Below, piece after piece: positions 15,985-23,637 of a DNA stretch of 25,761 bases (position 1 is its first letter; each line of letters begins with the position of its first letter). The DNA is from CAYPCH01 sp964409165 (lineage in GTDB: Bacteria > Bacillota > Clostridia > Acetivibrionales > Acetivibrionaceae). Made by a program: the position numbers and the translations under genes. A model generated the notes under the pieces. It was given only the letters and a program-made list of their open reading frames with translations, made no database searches and was not told the DNA's origin. The DNA lies in NCBI GenBank assembly GCA_964409165.1, contig CAYPCH010000046.1, positions 1 through 25,761 of the forward strand, given 5' to 3'.

Positions 15985-18837
15985 ATGAAAAAGAAAGGTG
16001 TTTCTGTTATGGCATTTGCACTAACTGTTGCTTTTACTTTAATGTCTGTCTTTGCTGCTCCATTGTATGGGGACGTGAATAACGACGGAAGTGTAAACTC
16101 GACTGACTATGCGCTTCTAAAAAGGTATATCCTTGGTACTGGCACAATAAGTGATCTTACTGTAGCAGATGTGAATGGTGACGGTGCGGTCAACTCAACC
16201 GATTACGCCCTGATTAAAAGGTACATACTCGGTAGTATATCGGTATTCCCTGTTGATGAAAACAATGATGAAGCATGGAAAAACAACACTGGTACAATCC
16301 AATTAGGAAACACAATAACTGTTTCCGGAAATGGAATATCTGTAAGCGGTTCAGTTGTTAATATAACAGCCGGGGGTGACCATGAGGTTACCGGAACTCT
16401 GAATAACGGTATGATATATATTAATACCGAAGAAAGAGTTAAATTAAGACTCAGCGGCACTAGCATAACCAATTTGAACGGCCCCGCAATTTATTTTGCT
16501 AATGTTGATAAAGGATTTATCACCATTTCCAAGGATACAGTCAATTACTTGACAGATGGAAGCTCTTACAGCGATGAAGAAGCCAATGCGACTCTGTTTA
16601 GTAATGATGACCTTGAGATAAAAGGCGGAGGCACATTACACATCAAAGGAAACTATAAGCATGGTATAAATAGTGATGACAAGCTTACTATTGAAAATGG
16701 AAACATTATAATAAATGCTGCAAGTGATGGTATACACACAAATGAAAAAGTTAAAATTACCGGAGGCAATATTGATATAACTGCCGGTTCCGATGGTATT
16801 GACTGCGGAGAGGATATAGTTATTGAAGACGGAACTGTAACTGTAAATTCAGAAAGCGATGGCATAAAAGCCAAGCTGAACATTGATATTACAGGAGGCA
16901 ATTTTGATGTCACTGCCGTTGAAGATTGCTTTGACAGCAAGGAAGAGCTATTAATCGGATACGGAACATTTAATCTTTCATCAGGCAAAGACGGATTAAA
17001 AGCCGGTACAAACATGGATATTTCCGGTGGCACTTATGTTATTAATTCTGGATCTGACGCACTTCAAAGTGACGGTTCTTTGAAAATAAGCGGTGGAAAC
17101 TTTGACATAACAGCAAAAGATGGTGTAACTGCAGAGTTTGACATATTGATAACTGGCGGAACACTTAATATTTTACAGGAAAAAGATAAACTTGAAAGCA
17201 AAAGCGGACAAGTTTTAATACAAGGCGGACAGGTTAATATAAGAGTGAATTCCAGCGGCTCTGCTTCTAATGAGTTAACTGGTGATATTAACTTTTCGGT
17301 TCCTAGTGGCACTTTCAGAAATCAAATTTCAGTTTCATTGAGTTCCGGAGTCTCCAATGCAGAGATTCGATACACTACTGATGGAAGTGCTCCATCAAAC
17401 AGATCTCCGGTATATTCTGGTCCTGTGTCATTAACAAAAACCACACAGCTTAGAGCCCAAGCTTTTGTTAATGGTTCTCCAAGAGGAAGAATGGGAACGT
17501 CTGTATATATTGCCAGTGCAATAGATACCTCTCATGACCTGCCTCTATTGGTTATGGATGCATACGGTAAAGGAAAACCGGGTCGTGAATATAAAGATAT
17601 TGCTTTTATGGTTATGGAGCCAAAAAATAATCAGGCTTCTATATTGCAGACTCCTACTGTTGCTACACGTGCAGGTTTCCATCTTCGCGGTCAGTCATCA
17701 GCCAATTTTGAAAAGGCACCCTACAGGATTGAATTATGGGATAATGATAGCGAAGATGCAAAATATCCGATTCTTGGCATGCCTGCGGACGGTGATTGGG
17801 TACTTCTCTCACCTTTCCCTGACAAGTCCCTGATTCGTAATGCTTTTGCTTATGAGCTTGGAAAAGAACTCGGACTAGAAGTTCCAAGATACAGATTTGT
17901 TGAAGTTTACATCAATTTGGACAATCAGCCTCTATCTGCTGATGACTATCAAGGTGTATACTTGCTTGTTGAAAGACTGGAAATAAACTCTGATAGACTT
18001 AACATTGCAAAACTTAAAGGCGAAGATGTTACAGAGCCGAATATTTCCGGCGGATACTTCATGCAGTTCAATATGATGGCAGCTGAAGATCCCATTATAA
18101 GAGGAAATGGCTGGAGTGATCTTGAGTTAACACAACCGGATGATGCAAACTCACAGCAATTGGCATGGATAACCAATTATATTCAGAAGACACATAACGC
18201 TATTCACAGTTCAAATCCGTCCAATACACAAACAGGTTATCCTGCGTATATTGATGTTGATTCCTTTGTTGATTATATTATCCATAACGAGTTGGGTCGT
18301 CAACCCGACTCATATATGAGAAGTACACGAATGTTCAAAGACCGTGACGGTAAGCTTACAGCGGGACCATTATGGGACTTTGACTTGGCTTATGGATGTT
18401 TTACCGGTATGGGAGCAGGAACAGTTGAAGGCTGGCAGTTCCAACCAATGATGTTTGGAATGGGCGGCACTACCTGTGACTGGTTCAACACATTGATGCA
18501 AGACCCATCTTTCCAGAGCAAGATAAAAGCTCGCTGGCAGCAACTGCGTCAAGGACCTCTATCTGATTCACAGCTGAGGGCTAAAATTTCAATGCTGTCA
18601 TCACAACTAAACAATGGTTCAAAACGCAACTTCCAGAAATGGAACAACCTTAACACTTCCATGGTAGGCGGTTTTTCAACCCAGACCTCACAAACATGGG
18701 AACAGCAAATAACCATCATGCAAGATTATGTATTGCAAAGAGCTGCATGGATAGATCAATCAGGTTGGGTTCCTACTTCAGGCGGCGGCGGCGGATGGCC
18801 AGGCTGGGGCGGATGGCCAGGCGGCGGCGGATGGTAA
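15985..18837 (+). CDS. Cellulosomal CotH-kinase-like protein with N-terminal dockerin and beta-helix carbohydrate-binding region
   Basis: The start is ATG 15985, seven bases after AAGGAGG; an in-frame ATG at 15961 contains that site and is rejected. The product has 950 residues. A signal peptide (1-24) is followed at once by a type I dockerin (27-86) with two NSTDYAL(L/I)KRYILG repeats. Residues about 100-425 are repeats such as 'ITGGNIDITAGSDGIDC' and 'ISGGTYVINSGSDALQS', the pattern of the right-handed beta-helix carbohydrate-binding family typified by Cthe_2159. About 437-510 is a chitobiase C-terminal-like sandwich (IRYTTDGSAPS). About 518-830 is a CotH kinase-like domain: GFHLRGQSSANF, DWVLLSPFPDKSLIRNAF, GVYLLVERL, and GPLWDFDLAYG with the metal-binding aspartates D798/D800. 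The tail (933-950) is only Gly, Trp and Pro. CotH kinases phosphorylate secreted proteins; cellulosomal relatives exist without a proven substrate. The gene is divergent from GH9. Confidence 0.93.
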   Translation: MKKKGVSVMAFALTVAFTLMSVFAAPLYGDVNNDGSVNSTDYALLKRYILGTGTISDLTVADVNGDGAVNSTDYALIKRYILGSISVFPVDENNDEAWKNNTGTIQLGNTITVSGNGISVSGSVVNITAGGDHEVTGTLNNGMIYINTEERVKLRLSGTSITNLNGPAIYFANVDKGFITISKDTVNYLTDGSSYSDEEANATLFSNDDLEIKGGGTLHIKGNYKHGINSDDKLTIENGNIIINAASDGIHTNEKVKITGGNIDITAGSDGIDCGEDIVIEDGTVTVNSESDGIKAKLNIDITGGNFDVTAVEDCFDSKEELLIGYGTFNLSSGKDGLKAGTNMDISGGTYVINSGSDALQSDGSLKISGGNFDITAKDGVTAEFDILITGGTLNILQEKDKLESKSGQVLIQGGQVNIRVNSSGSASNELTGDINFSVPSGTFRNQISVSLSSGVSNAEIRYTTDGSAPSNRSPVYSGPVSLTKTTQLRAQAFVNGSPRGRMGTSVYIASAIDTSHDLPLLVMDAYGKGKPGREYKDIAFMVMEPKNNQASILQTPTVATRAGFHLRGQSSANFEKAPYRIELWDNDSEDAKYPILGMPADGDWVLLSPFPDKSLIRNAFAYELGKELGLEVPRYRFVEVYINLDNQPLSADDYQGVYLLVERLEINSDRLNIAKLKGEDVTEPNISGGYFMQFNMMAAEDPIIRGNGWSDLELTQPDDANSQQLAWITNYIQKTHNAIHSSNPSNTQTGYPAYIDVDSFVDYIIHNELGRQPDSYMRSTRMFKDRDGKLTAGPLWDFDLAYGCFTGMGAGTVEGWQFQPMMFGMGGTTCDWFNTLMQDPSFQSKIKARWQQLRQGPLSDSQLRAKISMLSSQLNNGSKRNFQKWNNLNTSMVGGFSTQTSQTWEQQITIMQDYVLQRAAWIDQSGWVPTSGGGGGWPGWGGWPGGGGW

Positions 18838-18903
18838 GATTATAGATTGAATCAAAACTATAGATATTTTTAAGTAAGATATAATTTATTTATTATTTTA
18901 TAT

Positions 18904-18936
18904 AAAACAATTTCAGTTTCTGAAATTGTTTTTTTA
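18904..18936 (+). terminator. Terminator of the CotH-kinase gene
   Basis: AAAACAATTTCAG and CTGAAATTGTTTT form a perfect 13-bp stem closed by TTT, with the T-run continuing to 18935. It lies 67 bases after the stop codon. Confidence 0.85.
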
Positions 18937-18937
18937 T

Positions 18938-19005
18938 TAGGACCATTTCCTGAAAGGAAATCCAGCAATAAAATTTCGGGACTCGATGTCCCGAAGCTTT
19001 TTTTA
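18938..19005 (+). terminator. Terminator module copy B (two hairpins plus T-run)
   Basis: Hairpin ATTTCCT/AGGAAAT (18945-18961) is followed by TTCGGGAC (18975-18982) / GTCCCGAA (18988-18995) and GC plus seven T. It is a second terminator behind 18904-18936 and is homologous to 413-476 on the other strand. The second stem is also followed by T-rich DNA on the minus strand, so it could act on reads from either side. A further ATGCC/GGCAT dyad follows at 19003-19035. Confidence 0.65.
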
Positions 19006-19076
19006 TGCCCCTTGGAGTGAAATGAAAGAGGCATAAAAGATGCATAACTGAGTACCCTGGCAAGAAAGAACATAAT

Positions 19077-19118
19077 AAAAAAAGAAGAATCTTCTGAATT
19101 TTCAAAAGACCCTTCTTT
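19077..19118 (-). terminator. Terminator of the GH26 gene
   Basis: AAAGAAG (19081-19087) and CTTCTTT (19112-19118) close a long imperfect hairpin with inner CTT/AAG and TGAA/TTCA pairs. On the minus strand the stem is followed by a T-run (19083-19077). It lies 33 bases after the GH26 stop. Confidence 0.7.
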
Positions 19119-19150
19119 CCATAAAGTATAAAATACATACTAAATATAAA

Positions 19151-20932
19151 TCAATTCACTATTTCTATAGTACCAAGGATATATCTCTTTAGCAATGCAT
19201 AATCTGTTGAATTGACCGAACCGTCTTCATTCAAATCTGCTGCTTGTTCAGGAACATCCAGTTTTTCAATGCTTCCCAAAATGTATCTCTTGAGTATTGC
19301 ATAATCTGTTGAATTAACTGAGCCATCTGCATTCAAATCACCGTATATAACACCTTCTGGTGGTGTTGGCGTAGGTGTAACAGTCGGTACAAATCCGTAA
19401 ATGTTTTCAGGCAGTTCATCGAGTGTAATCACATATTGACTGTTGTAAATTGTTTTGAGAAGTGCAGGATCATTATATCTTGGACTTGTAATAAACTCAC
19501 CATACCATGGACAAAAATACAGCCACCAAGCCCCTTCATTAACTATGTTCTTAATATCAGGGATAACATCATTTTCTGTCAGTGCAACCATCTTTGTATC
19601 GTTTGTGGCTTCTACAAGAGTTAGAAATAGTGATGTCGCAGCACTTGTTCCCCATGTAGAAGGCGATCCTTCATACTTATCATACGCAACAATATCCACA
19701 TATTCATCTCCGGGATACCATTGATTTGAATTTGCATATGTATAAAGGTTCACTTCCCATATTAAATTGTGAAGACCGTATTCTTCTGTCAGAGTTTTAT
19801 ATAGAAGCTTCCAGAGCTGCTTGTAAACGTCTGCACCACCGGAGCCCCACCAGAACCAAGCACCTGAACCATCTGTGTTGTTATAGCCTTCAGCTTCATG
19901 GAAAGGACGGAAAAGCACAGGAATTTTTTCATCCTGGAGAATAAGAAGCTGCTCAGCAAGATCTTCTATTGCAAGCATCAAATAAGCATGTTCCTTTGAT
20001 GTCTTATCAAGACATTTTGCCGTATTAAAGCTTGCTGTCGGCTTGTATGTACAGTTTGTCCAGTCCAATTGATCACCAAGTTTATAGCTTGTAAAATCTG
20101 ACGGTACATTGATATGCCAAGACGCCGTTGCAATACCTCCACGCTGTTTAACCCATTCAATGACACGCTCTGTTGTACCATCTTCCCATCCGTACAAAGG
20201 ATTGTAGTTCATAAAATCAAACCCTCTGATTGCCGGGTATTTACCTGTCTTATCATAAATGTAGTTAAATTCAAGTTCCATATCTCCGTCATTTCCGCTG
20301 CCGTAGATTTCCTGTTGACCTGAAATAACAGACTCACCATAAACACTGGTAAGATAACTCATAAGAGAACGCGTTTCAGCAGTTGCATTCTTATCACATG
20401 GAGTTGCATCAATGTTATGCTCCGGCATATCTGCATAGTCAAATTTGATTTTATCGTACAGTATGTAGCCCCAACTGCCTGATGTTCCAATCTCTATTTT
20501 TGCTGTACCTGCTTCAAGATAATAAAATCCAAAGCTGTAATCCATCCATTTGCCTTTGTTCGGAATAAAGAAATTACTGTGTGATACACCATTTACAGTA
20601 ATAGCCTGAAGTCTGGTTTCATCCGGTTCTCCGAGATACATCCAGCACCTCGTCGAAAGCTCATACATCGCACTTTTAGGAACTGTAACCTCTAATGTCA
20701 TTGTTCCTGCGTTGGTTACCCACACAAACCCGTCACCCGAATAACCCGGATATTCAGTTCCGTAGACATTAGTAGCAATAGCAGCACCATTGCCGAGCTT
20801 ACACTCTTCTGCCTCGACATCAACAGGCAATGAATACGCCGCTTGAACTGAAACAGACATTGATAAAAGAACAGAACACACCATCACAACGGTTATCAGC
20901 AGAGATAATAATCTGCCAAAGTCTTTTCTCAA
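19151..20932 (-). CDS. Cellulosomal CBM35-GH26 beta-mannanase with type I dockerin
   Basis: The chosen start is TTG at 20932, eight bases after GGGGAG (20941-20946); the GTG at 20941 overlaps that site. The product has 593 residues. A signal peptide covers residues 1-32 (VQA|A). CBM35 spans about 34-166 (VEAEECKLGNGAAI...DKIKFDY), a domain that binds hemicellulose or its decorations. The GH26 domain spans about 177-507. It has LFRPFHEAEG with the acid/base E346 and MVALTENDV with the nucleophile E453, plus the WFWWGSGG aromatic subsite. After a short Thr/Pro linker comes a dockerin (about 530-593) with two NSTDYA(I/L)LKRYILG repeats. It hydrolyses beta-1,4-mannan in plant cell wall hemicellulose as part of the cellulosome. 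The order CBM35-GH26-dockerin matches Man26A of C. thermocellum. It has its own predicted promoter (21053-21081) and terminator. Confidence 0.95.
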   Translation of the reverse strand: MRKDFGRLLSLLITVVMVCSVLLSMSVSVQAAYSLPVDVEAEECKLGNGAAIATNVYGTEYPGYSGDGFVWVTNAGTMTLEVTVPKSAMYELSTRCWMYLGEPDETRLQAITVNGVSHSNFFIPNKGKWMDYSFGFYYLEAGTAKIEIGTSGSWGYILYDKIKFDYADMPEHNIDATPCDKNATAETRSLMSYLTSVYGESVISGQQEIYGSGNDGDMELEFNYIYDKTGKYPAIRGFDFMNYNPLYGWEDGTTERVIEWVKQRGGIATASWHINVPSDFTSYKLGDQLDWTNCTYKPTASFNTAKCLDKTSKEHAYLMLAIEDLAEQLLILQDEKIPVLFRPFHEAEGYNNTDGSGAWFWWGSGGADVYKQLWKLLYKTLTEEYGLHNLIWEVNLYTYANSNQWYPGDEYVDIVAYDKYEGSPSTWGTSAATSLFLTLVEATNDTKMVALTENDVIPDIKNIVNEGAWWLYFCPWYGEFITSPRYNDPALLKTIYNSQYVITLDELPENIYGFVPTVTPTPTPPEGVIYGDLNADGSVNSTDYAILKRYILGSIEKLDVPEQAADLNEDGSVNSTDYALLKRYILGTIEIVN

Positions 20933-21012
20933 AATGAACACTCCCCTTCAAATAATACTTTTCCTCGTTTTCTGCTTAAATAAAAAAACTATGTTGCTTA
21001 GAATTGATACAA

Positions 21013-21040
21013 AATAGTTATACATAGCTGTATAACTATT
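21013..21040 (-). promoter_or_regulatory. Dyad at the predicted 5' end of the GH26 transcript
   Basis: AATAGTTATACA and TGTATAACTATT are a perfect 12-bp inverted repeat around TAGC. With the promoter at 21053-21081 the predicted start is about 21046, so the dyad occupies roughly +7 to +34. It could be an operator or a 5'-terminal mRNA hairpin. It could also be a weak terminator for the radical SAM gene, as the minus strand continues TTTTG. Confidence 0.5.
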
Positions 21041-21052
21041 CCTATTAATAAA

Positions 21053-21081
21053 ATTGTACCATATCCAAAACACAATATCAA
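21053..21081 (-). promoter_or_regulatory. Sigma-A-like promoter of the GH26 gene
   Basis: On the minus strand TTGATA (21081-21076), a 17-base spacer and TACAAT (21058-21053) preceded by TGG, an extended -10. It lies 121 bases upstream of the GH26 start codon, after the end of the radical SAM gene. Confidence 0.6.
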
Positions 21082-21155
21082 TTATACGTTTGCTTGCATA
21101 AACTCGTCTTTTTCACGACTTCCTTGCACTTCTAAATGCCTCATTAATTTTCTAA

Positions 21156-21197
21156 ACTTAATAGCATGTTATAGTGACTTAATAGCATGTTATAGTG
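21156..21197 (-). repeat. Perfect 21-bp tandem duplication over the radical SAM stop codon
   Basis: ACTTAATAGCATGTTATAGTG occurs twice back to back (21156-21176 and 21177-21197). The copy at 21177-21197 contains the last codons and the TAA stop of the radical SAM gene; the other lies just downstream of it. Confidence 0.9.
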
Positions 21198-22572
21198 TTG
21201 CATATTCCCTCATAGACTTCAATATATCTTCATCTGTCCAAAAGCATGCTTTTTCTCCCGACATGAGTCTTGATCTACGGCACCCGCCCATGCAAACTGG
21301 AAGCAGTTTACACTTCATACAGTCCTTAATAACTTCATTTTCTTCATCAAATATTGATTGCTTCCAGTCTTTTGAACTGTTGTAAAGCACAATATCTCCT
21401 TCGGGAGTAATTTCCCCTACGCTTTTGTCCTTTTCCACTATTAATGTGTCACAAGAAAAAACTGCACCGTCTGCACCTATAATGTGTGAATTTTCCCGAA
21501 TGGATGTACACCAAGAGTATGTCGGTTCAGGTAACGGATTGGAAATCCTTCTTAAATCTGTGCTGTCTTTATCAGCCTTCATAGCTTTATATATAAGGTC
21601 TGTCTGAAGATGAAGTCCTTCTGAAACTGTGCATATATCAGAGGTTAAAGTATTTATATCGTCTCTTGTTGTTTCAAAATTGTATATAGGTCTGAAATAG
21701 ATACTGAATCTTTTATCTTCACTAAAATCCTTTAAGAATTTTTCAAGCAACTGTTCCATTGATTTAATATTGTTTTTAAGAAAATTCGCTCGTATTGAAA
21801 AAGAGAACTTTTTATCTTTGCCGACAAACCTGCTTATATCCTTAAGATTATTGTATATTGTATCAAATGTAGCTCCCCCACCTTTTAGCACTCTCAATTT
21901 ATCATGGGAATCCTTATCCCCATCCATAGTAATCTGAAAACTTTTAATTCCACAATCCATCAATTTTTCAAACAGTGGTACTGTAAGCAAATATCCGTTG
22001 GTTATTATATTGCTGCATATATTTATTGGATATGTAGCTTTGATTTCTTCTAATCTGTTCATAAACTCAATAATTCTGTCACTTGCCAATAAGGGTTCTC
22101 CACCATACCACGATAATTCAAGCCTTAACCCGTCTTTACTATCCTCGGCTTTTTTCTCTATATATTTGTATATGGCATCATAAACCCAGTCCTCCATGTT
22201 CAAATTCCTATGTTGATATATAAAACAATAAGGACAGGAAAAGTTACATGCCTCTGCCGGAAGCAATATAAGCTGTAGAAGACCTTTACCCTTGGTATAC
22301 CAATCATGCCATGCTCTAATTTCATCCATCTCATTCTTGCCATATTCAACCAGATAGCCTAACCTTACCAATTCACTTATAAGCGAATTGTCCCTATATG
22401 AATCCGGATTTTCAAAAATCCTTTGAACCATATCAGTTTGTTCTTCCTTCACAATCGAAATTGCCCCGGTCTTGGAGTTGTACAGAATCAGCCTTCCATC
22501 TTCTAAAATCAGTTTATAATTATAAAAACTCTCCATTAATTGTACTGGTAATGAGCAAATGCTTTTTTCCAC
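21190..22572 (-). CDS. Radical SAM/SPASM peptide maturase (RiPP-type)
   Basis: The start is GTG 22572, eight bases after AAGGAGGG (22581-22588). The product has 460 residues. Residues 15-90 (LILYNSKTGAISIV...LVRLGYLVE) look like the N-terminal domain shared by RiPP maturases, thought to bind the leader peptide. The radical SAM cluster motif is C109-x3-C113-x2-C116 (CNFSCPYC), followed by the SAM-binding GGEP (157-160). The C-terminus has a seven-cysteine SPASM pattern for two auxiliary Fe-S clusters: C355, C374 (GADGAVFSC), C418, C421, C427, C431, C443. Such enzymes install thioether or C-C crosslinks in ribosomal peptides, and anaerobic sulfatase-maturing enzymes share the fold. The neighbour upstream on the same strand is a Cys-ended small peptide, the likely substrate. 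It may belong with the clostridial 'Cys-rich peptide maturase' group, but I cannot assign a subfamily. No transporter or protease lies beside it. Confidence 0.9.
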   Translation of the reverse strand: MEKSICSLPVQLMESFYNYKLILEDGRLILYNSKTGAISIVKEEQTDMVQRIFENPDSYRDNSLISELVRLGYLVEYGKNEMDEIRAWHDWYTKGKGLLQLILLPAEACNFSCPYCFIYQHRNLNMEDWVYDAIYKYIEKKAEDSKDGLRLELSWYGGEPLLASDRIIEFMNRLEEIKATYPINICSNIITNGYLLTVPLFEKLMDCGIKSFQITMDGDKDSHDKLRVLKGGGATFDTIYNNLKDISRFVGKDKKFSFSIRANFLKNNIKSMEQLLEKFLKDFSEDKRFSIYFRPIYNFETTRDDINTLTSDICTVSEGLHLQTDLIYKAMKADKDSTDLRRISNPLPEPTYSWCTSIRENSHIIGADGAVFSCDTLIVEKDKSVGEITPEGDIVLYNSSKDWKQSIFDEENEVIKDCMKCKLLPVCMGGCRRSRLMSGEKACFWTDEDILKSMREYATL

Positions 22573-22673
22573 CGATATAACCCTCCTTATAATATTTATG
22601 TAAACTTACACAACACAATTTAAAGCCAAAAAGAGAACTTTTTGACTGTTGAAACAACCCTGAAATATTTTTC

Positions 22674-22713
22674 GGAAGGATGGTAAACATACTGATGTTT
22701 CCTTCATCCTTCC
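22674..22713 (-). promoter_or_regulatory. Hairpin between precursor and maturase genes
   Basis: GGAAGGATG / CATCCTTCC form a 9-bp stem with an inner AAACAT-ACTG-ATGTTT hairpin. No T-run follows on either strand, so it is not a standard terminator. Placed 20 bases after the precursor stop, it could stabilise the upstream message or lower maturase expression. A smaller CAAAAAG/CTTTTTG hairpin lies at 22627-22644. Confidence 0.55.
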
Positions 22714-22733
22714 GCTTAAATCTTCTATATATG

Positions 22734-22955
22734 TCAGGTTGGATTTATACAGCAATTACCTGCATTAATACAGCATTGTCCCATTCCTGGCACAGAAATT
22801 TCACCCATTTGTCCAGGAATCATTTGATAGGGTGCCATTTGCATCGGCATTTGTTGCATTTGCTGCATTGGCATTGGCATTGCCATTTGATGCATTGGCA
22901 TATTTGGCATTGGCAAGTTACTGCACATATTTGTTGTATCTCTTATAACATCCAT
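22734..22955 (-). CDS. Met-rich, Cys-ended small peptide, putative RiPP precursor
   Basis: The start is ATG 22955, seven bases after AAGGAGGAGG. An ATG 21 bases further upstream overlaps that site and is rejected. The product has 73 residues, 16 of them Met. The N-terminal part (MDVIRDTTNMCSNLP) is followed by a Met/Pro/Gln-rich middle (about 16-50, e.g. MAMPMPMQQMQQMPMQM). The end, GQCCINAGNCCINPT, has two CCIN motifs seven residues apart. There is no hydrophobic signal sequence. The tail looks like a core peptide with C61, C62, C68 and C69 as crosslink donors, and the next gene on the strand is a radical SAM/SPASM maturase. Both genes have strong ribosome binding sites and could be co-transcribed. 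The precursor role is inferred from size, composition and position; I do not recognise the family. Metal binding (Met/Cys-rich) is the main alternative. Confidence 0.72.
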   Translation of the reverse strand: MDVIRDTTNMCSNLPMPNMPMHQMAMPMPMQQMQQMPMQMAPYQMIPGQMGEISVPGMGQCCINAGNCCINPT

Positions 22956-23108
22956 TATTGAACCTCCTCCTTTCATAGTTAGATTAATTGCAGTTTTGCA
23001 AATATAATTTACTGCTTATTATGAAACTAAGGGTTTATATTTACATAATATTCATCACCTCTTAAAAAGGTTCAAACATAATTATTGTATAGAAAATTGC
23101 ATAAGAAT

Positions 23109-23148
23109 AACTCATAGAATGTCATGATGTATTCTATGAGTTGTTTTT
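23109..23148 (+). terminator. Strong terminator on the plus strand with no plus-strand gene before it
   Basis: AACTCATAGAAT (23109-23120) and ATTCTATGAGTT (23131-23142) form a perfect 12-bp stem with a 10-nt loop, then GTTTTTTAT. The T-run is only on the plus strand. All genes nearby are on the minus strand, so it would end an antisense or unannotated RNA. Confidence 0.65.
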
Positions 23149-23172
23149 TATCTTTGCATATTAATTACTAAA

Positions 23173-23274
<102 letters not shown>

Positions 23275-23280
<6 letters not shown>

Positions 23281-23322
23281 CTATATTTAGTATTAGATAT
23301 AAAATACAAAATATAGTACTTA
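23275..23322 (-). repeat. 14-bp inverted repeat at the 3' end of the small gene
   Basis: TAAGTACTATATTT (23275-23288) and AAATATAGTACTTA (23309-23322) pair perfectly around 20 nt. On the minus strand the TAA stop codon of the 103-residue gene is the first triplet of the stem. No T-run follows, so it could be a 3'-end stabiliser or a weak terminator. Confidence 0.6.
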
Positions 23323-23631
23323 TAAAACTTTTATGTTGATATCAAAATTCTTCCTGTTATCAAACAACATCTGCCCCATCTGTATTCCATCCTTCAACCC
23401 CTGTTTATACATAAAGGCGCACTCAAGACTTGATATACTGTTCAGTGTATCTGCATAAACACACAAAAGAGCATCCGATTGACCCTGTAAAAGACTCTTT
23501 AATTTTTCCAGTATCAACACAGCTTCCTGCTTAAGAGGCTGAATTTCATGCACCTCCTCAAGCCTTCGGTACAAACACTCAAGCCTCTCAACCTCACATG
23601 ACACAAGCAACTTTTCAAATTCATTATCCAT
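23320..23631 (-). CDS. Small helical protein of unknown function (103 residues)
   Basis: The start is ATG 23631, eight bases after AGGAGGG (23640-23646). I do not recognise the family with confidence. The sequence looks entirely alpha-helical and charged, with a heptad-like start (EFEKLLVSCEVERLECLYRRL) and an end, SLECAFMYKQGLKDGIQMG, resembling the C-terminal 'Y..G...G' motif of small clostridial proteins of the DUF6809 type. There is no signal peptide or membrane segment, so it is cytoplasmic. What stands out is the control region: a structured leader of about 200 nt with its own promoter and a hairpin that masks the ribosome binding site. That suggests tight regulation of translation. The gene lies between cas1 and the hexamer array; no functional link to either is shown. 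Confidence 0.8.
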   Translation of the reverse strand: MDNEFEKLLVSCEVERLECLYRRLEEVHEIQPLKQEAVLILEKLKSLLQGQSDALLCVYADTLNSISSLECAFMYKQGLKDGIQMGQMLFDNRKNFDINIKVL

Positions 23632-23637
23632 TTATGC

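Noticed and set aside
18893..19138. Minus-strand frames between the CotH and GH26 genes
   Set aside because: They run through two terminators and have no ribosome binding site.
20933..20941. GTG start three codons upstream for the GH26 gene
   Set aside because: It directly abuts GGGGAG with no room for initiation; TTG at 20932 has an 8-base spacer.
22680..22961. 93-codon plus-strand frame rich in His opposite the RiPP precursor
   Set aside because: It is the complement of the Met-rich repeats (CAT/ATG symmetry) and lacks a ribosome binding site; the minus frame has AAGGAGGAGG.
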